From assembly GCA_902597515.1 (NCBI GenBank), contig CACJYB010000003.1:1-64000 (forward strand): a stretch of DNA of 64,000 bases, read 5' to 3'. Origin of the DNA: an uncultured Pelagibacteraceae bacterium. GTDB taxonomy: Bacteria; Pseudomonadota; Alphaproteobacteria; Pelagibacterales; Pelagibacteraceae. Position numbers and translations under genes: made by a program. The notes below the pieces were generated by a model. The model saw only the letters and a list, made by a program, of their open reading frames with translations. It searched no databases and was not told the origin of the DNA. Of this stretch, positions 57,441 through 64,000 are shown piece by piece. Position 1 is the stretch's first letter; the number at the start of each line of letters is the position of its first letter.

Positions 57441-58273
57441 TATGAACCTATCCTAAAAAATTTAATATTATTATTATGTGCATCTATTTCTTGAAAATAT
57501 TTATTCCAAAAGCTCTCAACGTTATCACATTGTCCATTTTCAAATCGTTTATAACAGTATAGCTCCACATCAACATTATCTCTCAAACTAGAATAAACAT
57601 TTTTAAAATATCTAGTATCAGTAAATTTTTTAATATTTATATCTGATGTATTATAAAAAGAGTATTCACTAGTATGATGCATAAAATCTGAAAATATAAC
57701 AAGTTTATGAATATATTTTGGATTTGAATGTTTAAAACTATTAATGCTAACAACATTAATCATTTCAAAAATAGGTGATGTTGGACTGGTTGATCTTTCC
57801 ATTATTTTATCAATTACTGGATTTATTATCTGACTAAAATTTTTTTCCCAATCTTTCATATATTTTTTTACAGTTAAGGTGATTCCTGATTTTTCAAAAT
57901 AACTTAAATTTCTTTCATCTCCTGGATTACAAACAGAAACCTCAGGTTTTATATTTTGTCCCTCAGGGTCATTTTTAATCACATAAATAGATAGACGACT
58001 ATATTGAGGGACATCTATCTTAATTTTATCTAAAAAATTTCTAGCATCAACTTCAACAATAGGTTTATCTTTTACAGTGTCTGTTTGATCAAAAAGAACA
58101 ACATGTTCAGAATAAGGACCTTTAACTGGGCAGCCTTTTGAATTTAATTCTACAGAAGTTATGCTTTTATAAACAAAATAAAATATCACGAGTGCAACGA
58201 TAAAAATTAACACTCCAAAAATTAAGTAACCTTTATTATCTAGAGATTTTTTTTCATCTTCAAAACTTGGCAT
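57440..58273 (-). CDS. Membrane-anchored vWA-like protein
   Basis: N-terminal TM; 'HVVLFDQTDTV' (DxTxT, MIDAS-like); 'KLVIFSDFMHHT'. Confidence 0.55.
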   Translation of the reverse strand: MPSFEDEKKSLDNKGYLIFGVLIFIVALVIFYFVYKSITSVELNSKGCPVKGPYSEHVVLFDQTDTVKDKPIVEVDARNFLDKIKIDVPQYSRLSIYVIKNDPEGQNIKPEVSVCNPGDERNLSYFEKSGITLTVKKYMKDWEKNFSQIINPVIDKIMERSTSPTSPIFEMINVVSINSFKHSNPKYIHKLVIFSDFMHHTSEYSFYNTSDINIKKFTDTRYFKNVYSSLRDNVDVELYCYKRFENGQCDNVESFWNKYFQEIDAHNNNIKFFRIGS

Positions 58274-58275
58274 GA

Positions 58276-59709
58276 TTATCTTTCTAGCTCTTCTGAATGA
58301 AAATCAACAAGGTCCTGGACTTTTTTAGTTGCATCTTCATACTTAGACTCAATATGTTTAACAATTTCTTTTTGATCTTTTTCAATAGTTGAAATTTTAT
58401 TTTTCAATTTAACAACCATTTTAGTTTGATCATTTATATCAACATTTAATTTTCCAGTTTCCTCAAAAATAAATGGTTTTTCGAAATACTTAGGTGGTTT
58501 ATCTGTTCTTGCCCTCTCATTTTCATTTCTATAGTGCATTATAGCTTGTTTACACTCACTATTAATACGTTTGATTTGTATCTCGTATTTCTCTCCAAGT
58601 GTCGAAAATAAATCTATCATTTGATTTATTGATTTATATTTAATTCTCATTTGCTTGTATAATTCTCTTATTTCTCGAATTAAATGATCTTTATGATCTT
58701 TACACTCCATTAAATATTTATAATGTGTGTCTGCATATCTTTTCATCGTATTGTCTTTAAATCTCTCAGCAGCACCAAAACCTGGATAAGGGTCGTCTGA
58801 TTTATAACCACTGCCAACTGCAGAAACTCCAAAAACAATACCAACAACTAATAATGCAAAAGAAATAAAATCTTTTATTTCAAAAGGACTGGCTAGTATG
58901 AATTGTATAACTTCAATAAATGCTATTTCATTATTTACTACAACTAGGTCTCTATAGTGAGCTACAAAAAAATTAACACATAGAAACCACATTAAAATAA
59001 TTAATAAGCTTAAAAATCCAAAAAATTTTACAGTTCCATTAAAATGATTTTTGAAGGGCAAAACAAATCTGCCATATAAAAAACCTATCCAAACATTAAA
59101 AAAGGAAATAATTATAGCAATACCAAATCCTCCCATTATACCTGATCTTGTTACTTCTTTAAGAAATAAGCCATTAATAATACATTCAGCTAGGAACAGG
59201 GCGCTAACAGTAGCATAATAATAAACTAATGAAGGCGGAAAATTAGCTCTTCTATTTAAAGAATGTTTTTTTCTAAACTCATTATATCGATTAGTAGCAT
59301 CTTTTATCTTTTCATTATCAAAATATTTAAAATTTTTAGACTCTTTCTTTTTTTCATTAAACCAATTAGTAGAGTCTTTTTTATAATTATCAATTTTAGC
59401 ATCGACAGTCATTATTCCACTATTGTCGATATTTTGTTTTACGTTATTTGAATATTCAGTTCCAAATTTTTTGCTATTCTGCATTATGCTGTAATAATGG
59501 CCTTTAATTTTTTCTTCAGCTGCACTTAAATTTTTTCTATCAGATCTTGGTAGATTTTTTTCCCCATCTTTTTTAGCTTCCTCGTCTATTTTAAATTTTT
59601 TAATAACTTCATTTAGCTTCTCTAATTTTGGAAAAGTAAATGGTTCTTGAAGTTCAACTTCAGTAGAAAAAAGATTTTTAAATCCTGACCAAATATTCTG
59701 AAATACCAT
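58276..59709 (-). CDS. 4-TM membrane protein with flanking coiled coils, unknown family
   Basis: 477 aa; four TM segments, 'DDPYPGFG' motif; first gene of the operon. Confidence 0.65.
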   Translation of the reverse strand: MVFQNIWSGFKNLFSTEVELQEPFTFPKLEKLNEVIKKFKIDEEAKKDGEKNLPRSDRKNLSAAEEKIKGHYYSIMQNSKKFGTEYSNNVKQNIDNSGIMTVDAKIDNYKKDSTNWFNEKKKESKNFKYFDNEKIKDATNRYNEFRKKHSLNRRANFPPSLVYYYATVSALFLAECIINGLFLKEVTRSGIMGGFGIAIIISFFNVWIGFLYGRFVLPFKNHFNGTVKFFGFLSLLIILMWFLCVNFFVAHYRDLVVVNNEIAFIEVIQFILASPFEIKDFISFALLVVGIVFGVSAVGSGYKSDDPYPGFGAAERFKDNTMKRYADTHYKYLMECKDHKDHLIREIRELYKQMRIKYKSINQMIDLFSTLGEKYEIQIKRINSECKQAIMHYRNENERARTDKPPKYFEKPFIFEETGKLNVDINDQTKMVVKLKNKISTIEKDQKEIVKHIESKYEDATKKVQDLVDFHSEELER

Positions 59710-59751
59710 ATATAATAATATGATTTACTGAGATAAATTTGAAGAAAAATG

Positions 59752-59772
59752 TGAAGTGAATTTGAAGTGAAT
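59752..59772. repeat. 21-bp repeat TGAAGTGAATTTGAAGTGAAT, right end of element 2
   Basis: Identical to 52354-52374. Confidence 0.8.
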
Positions 59773-59847
59773 TTTAAAAGCCTGAATAGACAGGACGCAA
59801 TTAGTTAAGTATTATCAATGTTAATGAAAGAAAAAATAATTAAGTTT

Positions 59848-59897
59848 ATTGATTTGTAATCAATAGGTCCGCGGTTCGAATCCGTGCCGGGGCACCA
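59848..59897 (+). repeat. att-like repeat copy C (tRNA-Thr 3' fragment)
   Basis: 49/50 match to 51125-51174; G->C at 59888; similarity continues about 40 bp past CCA. Confidence 0.9.
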
Positions 59898-60011
59898 TCA
59901 CTCAATAAAATCAACATTAATAATTTTTGCTAAATCTGAAAAGTTTTAAATATTGTGTCGAGGATCTATCGAACTAGTGTCGTTATAAAGTAGTTATTTA
60001 ATTTATATGTC

Positions 60012-60137
60012 TTAAAATCCACCTCTCCAATTATCTTTATCTTCAAACTGTTCTTTTTCTTTTTTGGATGTAGGTCTAAATAAAAAATAAACTGTTAGAG
60101 CGACAGTTAATAAAATTATAATATTCTCAAGTGTCAT
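60012..60137 (-). CDS. Small TM protein (41 aa)
   Basis: My translation: MTLENIIILLTVALTVYFLFRPTSKKEKEQFEDKDNWRGGF. Confidence 0.4.
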   Translation of the reverse strand: MTLENIIILLTVALTVYFLFRPTSKKEKEQFEDKDNWRGGF

Positions 60138-60177
60138 AAACCAAAAACCATGATATCTAAAAGTTTTTTCGTTTGAT

Positions 60178-60315
60178 CTACCAAGCTGTTAATTTCCAGC
60201 ATTCGTTGGCATCTTCAATACGAACGTAACAACCAAGAAAAGACATAATTTTAAATGCACAAAAACCTCCAACTAAAATAATGACTACGAGCATTACTGG
60301 ATTTATTTTTTTCAC
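60178..60315 (-). CDS. Small TM protein (45 aa, GTG start)
   Basis: My translation: (V/M)KKINPVMLVVIILVGGFCAFKIMSFLGCYVRIEDANECWKLTAW. Confidence 0.35.
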   Translation of the reverse strand: MKKINPVMLVVIILVGGFCAFKIMSFLGCYVRIEDANECWKLTAW

Positions 60316-60318
60316 TTA

Positions 60319-61089
60319 CTAACTAGTCTCTCTTCTTATTTGTTCAATTTTAATCTTTTTTTGTAGACTTCTATTTTTATCATAAAGAAGATTAAACTTT
60401 ATTTTGTTATTAGTTTTTACTGTAATTGATTTGGCATTTCTTACTTCTAAATTATCAGCAACTGCACTAATAGGTCTCTTAGTTGGGTTTAAATTAGTTA
60501 TAACTATTTTTGTTTTATCATTAACTATTCTACCCTTCCATCTTCTTGGTCTAAATGCACTTATTGGTGATATTGATAATTTTTTTGAATGAAGACTTAA
60601 GATGGGCCCATGGACTGAAAGATTATAGGCTGTGCTTCCTGCAGGCGTTGATACTAATACACCATCTGAAACTAATTTTTTAATTATTTGTCTTGAACCT
60701 TGCTTAATTGACAATGAAGCAGCTTGTCTACTTTGTCTAAGAACAGACACTTCATTAATTGCTATAGATTTTCTAATTTGATTATTTCTAGTTTTAACTA
60801 CCATTTCTAGAGGAGAAATTGTAACCAAGTTTGATTTTGATAAATTTTTAATAATATCTTTAGATGAAAATTTATTCATAAGAAATCCATAATTTCCAGA
60901 ATTGATCCCATAAAAATGTTTGTTAGAATTTTTATTCTTTTTAAGCGTTTGAAGCATAAAGCCATCACCACCAATAACAATAATCAGATTTTCTTTTTTA
61001 AAATTATTAGACTTAATTTTTTTTATTAATAAATTTTTAAACTTAAAAGATTTCTTATTTTTATCTGAAATAATGTGAAGTTTGCTCAT
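60319..61089 (-). CDS. nadK: NAD kinase
   Basis: 'LIIVIGGDGFMLQTL', 'GINSGNYGFLMN', 'VSTPAGSTAYNLSVHGPIL'. Confidence 0.92.
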   Translation of the reverse strand: MSKLHIISDKNKKSFKFKNLLIKKIKSNNFKKENLIIVIGGDGFMLQTLKKNKNSNKHFYGINSGNYGFLMNKFSSKDIIKNLSKSNLVTISPLEMVVKTRNNQIRKSIAINEVSVLRQSRQAASLSIKQGSRQIIKKLVSDGVLVSTPAGSTAYNLSVHGPILSLHSKKLSISPISAFRPRRWKGRIVNDKTKIVITNLNPTKRPISAVADNLEVRNAKSITVKTNNKIKFNLLYDKNRSLQKKIKIEQIRRETS

Positions 61090-61093
61090 TTAG

Positions 61094-61179
61094 TGGTGCC
61101 CTCGGCCAGACTCGAACTGGCACTCCGCAAGCGGCAAGGATTTTAAGTCCTTTGTGTCTACCAATTTCACCACGAGGGC
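61094..61179 (-). tRNA. tRNA-Leu(TAA)
   Basis: Acceptor GCCCTCG/CGAGGGC; anticodon loop CTTAAAA; long variable arm; encoded CCA. Confidence 0.95.
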
Positions 61180-61249
61180 ATTAATGAATTTCATGAGTGT
61201 TTATGCTAATATTTATAATTGAACAAGTCTAATAATTAAATTTTTTTTA

Positions 61250-61654
61250 TCAAGACCCCTGTAATCCTTTCTTAAGATATTTTTCATTTAATTTACAATC
61301 TCTATATCCTCTTCTAACTACGTTTAGATATCTCTCAGTTGGAAATTTAAATGGTGATTTTTTTACCATTGTATAAGTCATCACTTTTTTTCCATAATAA
61401 TAAAAGTAGTGTTTTTTATAAAGAGTTGGAAAATCTTCATATACATCTAATTTTTTTTCATCACTTTTAGAAATTTCAAATAATGCGCCTGGAACAATAG
61501 AGTTTTTTTTAGGCTCTATATCTGCGGCTCTATATTTGCTTCTAAATGTTAATCGAAAATCTTTTAAATTTATTTTTTTTAAAAAAATACTATCTTTACA
61601 TCTACGCTTCATTTGAAAATGATGAAGATTACTTCCATAGGCAAAATAAAGCAT
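61250..61654 (-). CDS. Gamma-glutamylcyclotransferase-like protein
   Basis: 'MLYFAYGSNLHHFQMKRRC', 'VPGALFEI'. Confidence 0.82.
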   Translation of the reverse strand: MLYFAYGSNLHHFQMKRRCKDSIFLKKINLKDFRLTFRSKYRAADIEPKKNSIVPGALFEISKSDEKKLDVYEDFPTLYKKHYFYYYGKKVMTYTMVKKSPFKFPTERYLNVVRRGYRDCKLNEKYLKKGLQGS

Positions 61655-62403
61655 TATCTATCAACTACCTTAATTTTTTTCTCATTTACAAATTTTAAAA
61701 TTTGAGAATTGCAATTATCAATTTTATTTTGATCCTCAGATCTAATTACAATTGAAACTCCTAATTTTCCTGCATGAAAAAATGGGTAGCTACCAATTTC
61801 AACATCTTTATTATCATTTTGTACTTTAGTTAAAGAGTTTGCTATTTCACTTTCTACTGTTTTTAAACTTATTGTAAGACTTTTAATTGGTTCTCCACCA
61901 ACAATTTTATTTGTTAAACCACCTAACATAGATTTCAAAATAGAAGGAACGCCAGGTAAAGAAAAAACATTTTTAACATTAAATCCTGGTGCACCACTTG
62001 TTGGATTTAAAATTAATTTTGCATTCTCTGGCATCCATGCCATTTTTTGTCTCCCATCATTAAATTCACCTGGTTGATAATATTTTTCTAAAATCTTAAA
62101 AGCTTCCTTGTGAACTTCGTATTTTATTCCAAAAGCCTTTGATACTGACTGAGCTGTAATATCATCATGTGTTGGACCAATACCACCAGTTGTAAAAACA
62201 TAGTCATATGAGGATCTAAGTAAATTTAAAGTATCAACAATAGTCTCCTCTACATCGGGAATTACTCTGACTTCTGCAACATTAACACCAATTGAATTTA
62301 GCCAAATAGCCAAAGTTGAGGTATTTGTGTCTTGAGTTCTGCCAGATAAAATTTCATTACCTATAATTAAAATTGATGCATTAACTTTTGCTTTTTTATC
62401 CAT
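61654..62403 (-). CDS. CinA/MoaB-type molybdopterin-binding domain protein
   Basis: 'ASILIIGNEILSGRTQDTNTSTLAIWLNSIG', 'VFTTGGIGPTHDDIT'. Confidence 0.85.
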   Translation of the reverse strand: MDKKAKVNASILIIGNEILSGRTQDTNTSTLAIWLNSIGVNVAEVRVIPDVEETIVDTLNLLRSSYDYVFTTGGIGPTHDDITAQSVSKAFGIKYEVHKEAFKILEKYYQPGEFNDGRQKMAWMPENAKLILNPTSGAPGFNVKNVFSLPGVPSILKSMLGGLTNKIVGGEPIKSLTISLKTVESEIANSLTKVQNDNKDVEIGSYPFFHAGKLGVSIVIRSEDQNKIDNCNSQILKFVNEKKIKVVDR

Positions 62404-62423
62404 ATGAAATATATAATTTAGTA

Positions 62424-63122
62424 ATGGAATTTACCAAGTCTTTAGTAAAAGGCAAACTAATCAAACGATATAAAAGATTTTTTACTGACATAAAACTGGG
62501 TAAGGAAATTGTCACAGCTCATTGTCCTAACACGGGATCAATGAAAGGATTATTGGATGAAGGAAATGAAGTTTATTTACTTCCTAATAACGATCCAAAA
62601 CGAAAGCTTAAATATGGATTAGAAATTATTAAATCTAGAAAAAATTTAGTTGGGGTAAATACCCATATGGCAAATAGAATAGTTGAGCATGGGCTTAACG
62701 AAAATCTTATAAATGAACTTAAAAATAATGAATCTATAAAACCTGAGGTTTTTTTTAATAAAGAAACAAGATTTGATTTTTTGTTAGAAAAAAAAGGTCA
62801 AAAAATGTTTGTTGAGGTTAAAAATGTTACTTTATTTAGAAATAAAGATACTGCTGAATTTCCAGATGCGCCAACAGAAAGAGGAATTAAGCATTTATTA
62901 ACCCTTATTGATGCCATAAAAAAAAGTTATAAAACATACTTAATATTTTTAGTTCAAATTCAAAATATGAAATATTTTAAAATAGCTAAAGATATAGACG
63001 AAGAATATTATAAGAATTATTTAATTGCTAAAAAAGCTGGTGTAAATTTTTTAGCTTATAGATGTGATATAAGTTCTAAAAGAATTTTTATAGATAAAAA
63101 ATTAAAAATTGTAGATGACTGA
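62424..63122 (+). CDS. sfsA: SfsA family protein
   Basis: 'VTAHCPNTGSMKGLLDEG', 'KMFVEVKNVTLF...AEFPDAPTERGIKHL'. Confidence 0.9.
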   Translation: MEFTKSLVKGKLIKRYKRFFTDIKLGKEIVTAHCPNTGSMKGLLDEGNEVYLLPNNDPKRKLKYGLEIIKSRKNLVGVNTHMANRIVEHGLNENLINELKNNESIKPEVFFNKETRFDFLLEKKGQKMFVEVKNVTLFRNKDTAEFPDAPTERGIKHLLTLIDAIKKSYKTYLIFLVQIQNMKYFKIAKDIDEEYYKNYLIAKKAGVNFLAYRCDISSKRIFIDKKLKIVDD

Positions 63123-63885
63123 ATATAAAGAGAAATTTGAAAAAATGAGAGTTGCTGGAAATCTAGCTGCGAAAACTTTAGATATGTTAACTGAAAATAT
63201 TAAAGAAGGTGTTTCTACTGATTACATTGATAAGTTGGGATATGAGTTTATAAGAGACAATGGTGGCCACTCTGCCCCACTATATTATAGAGGGTTTACA
63301 AAATCATTATGCACATCTTTAAATCATGTTGTTTGTCATGGAATACCTTCTGATAGAATTTTACAAGAAGGTGACGCTGTAAATGTTGATGTGACAGCAA
63401 TTGTTGATGAACATTATGGTGATACGAGCAGAATGTTTTGCATTGGAAAAACTCCTGTTAAGTTAAACAATCTTATAGATGCTACTTATGAATCTATGAT
63501 GAGAGCAATTAAAATTTTAAAACCTGGAATTAAATTAGGAGATATTGGTTATGAAATTCAATCTTTTGTGGAAGAAAAAGGATTTTCAGTTGTCAGAGAT
63601 TTTTGTGGCCACGGAATAAGTACAATATTTCATGAGCCACCAAATATTTTACACTATGGTAAAAAAAATACAGGCATGGAATTAAGACCTGGTATGACAT
63701 TTACTATAGAACCAATGATAAACGCAGGTAAATATGATGTAAAAATGTTAAATGATGGATGGACAGCTGTTACAAAAGATAAATCTTTATCTGCACAATT
63801 TGAACATACGTTAGGAATTACTGAAAATGGTTATGAAATCTTTACAGAATCTGCTAAAGGTTATTCAAAGCCTCCATACTTATAA
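63115..63885 (+). CDS. map: Methionine aminopeptidase type I
   Basis: 'VNVDVTAIVDEHYGDTSRMF', 'CGHGISTIFHEPPNILHYG', 'GMTFTIEPMI'. Confidence 0.94.
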   Translation: MTEYKEKFEKMRVAGNLAAKTLDMLTENIKEGVSTDYIDKLGYEFIRDNGGHSAPLYYRGFTKSLCTSLNHVVCHGIPSDRILQEGDAVNVDVTAIVDEHYGDTSRMFCIGKTPVKLNNLIDATYESMMRAIKILKPGIKLGDIGYEIQSFVEEKGFSVVRDFCGHGISTIFHEPPNILHYGKKNTGMELRPGMTFTIEPMINAGKYDVKMLNDGWTAVTKDKSLSAQFEHTLGITENGYEIFTESAKGYSKPPYL

Positions 63886-63888
63886 TTA

Positions 63889-64000
63889 ATGATTAAAAGA
63901 TACTCGCGAAAAGAATTAACTGATATTTGGTCAGAAGAAAATAAATACAAAATATGGTTAAACGTAGAAGTTGCTGCTGCAGAGGCAATGGAAAAACTTG
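63889..64000 (+). CDS. purB: Adenylosuccinate lyase, 5' part (truncated by window)
   Basis: 'MIKRYSRKELTDIWSEENKYKIWLNVEVAAAEAMEKL'. Confidence 0.85.
   Translation, partial: MIKRYSRKELTDIWSEENKYKIWLNVEVAAAEAMEKL

Larger units (their letters stand above)
52252..59897. mobile_element. Putative tRNA-Thr-anchored element 2 (about 7.65 kb, no integrase)
   Basis: Bounded by att copies B and C; identical 21-bp repeats near both ends; all larger ORFs on the minus strand. Confidence 0.7.

Noticed and set aside
55627-59709. Canonical Zorya type I/II
   Set aside because: No ZorC, ZorD helicase or ZorE HNH gene seen; the accessory genes are vWA-like, 4-TM and SNase, so I do not call it Zorya proper.
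51175-59847. Prophage
   Set aside because: No capsid, terminase, portal, tail, polymerase or integrase gene.
1-64000. CRISPR arrays, rRNA genes or insertion sequences
   Set aside because: No regularly spaced repeats, no rRNA sequence and no transposase ORF or terminal inverted repeats noticed by reading.

Overview
This AT-rich 64 kb window looks like SAR11/Pelagibacter-type alphaproteobacterial chromosome; I infer that from gene content and style, not from a search. Most of it is ordinary core genome: the ends of the sarcosine oxidase genes, gatCAB, pyrB/pyrC, plsY, topA, galU/ugd, panC, mgtE, lipB, and one very long minus-strand block (about 21.6-50.2 kb) holding the alpha/spc/S10/str ribosomal operons, rpoC/rpoB, rplL-J-A-K, nusG, secE, tuf and three tRNAs. 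After the right-hand accessory region come nadK, tRNA-Leu, a cinA-like gene, sfsA, map and the start of purB. The accessory region lies between tRNA-Thr(UGU) (51099-51174) and nadK. The 3' half of that tRNA is repeated twice downstream: 54/54 bp identical at 52198-52251 and 49/50 at 59848-59897. This delimits two tandem tRNA-anchored elements of about 1.08 kb and 7.65 kb with no recognisable integrase. Each carries its own 11-bp-period tandem repeats just inside both ends, resembling recombinase arm-type sites. The larger element is filled by a tightly overlapping minus-strand operon: a 4-TM coiled-coil protein, a membrane-anchored vWA-like protein, a MotA/TolQ/ExbB-like protein with a long coiled-coil tail, a single-TM MotB/ZorB-like protein, a small TM protein, an exported SNase nuclease and a YHYH-type protein. 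Uncharacterised genes, an Mrr-like endonuclease and a TerB-like protein follow. I propose it as a candidate Zorya-like, ion-driven membrane defence system that lacks ZorC/D/E. That function is inference only.
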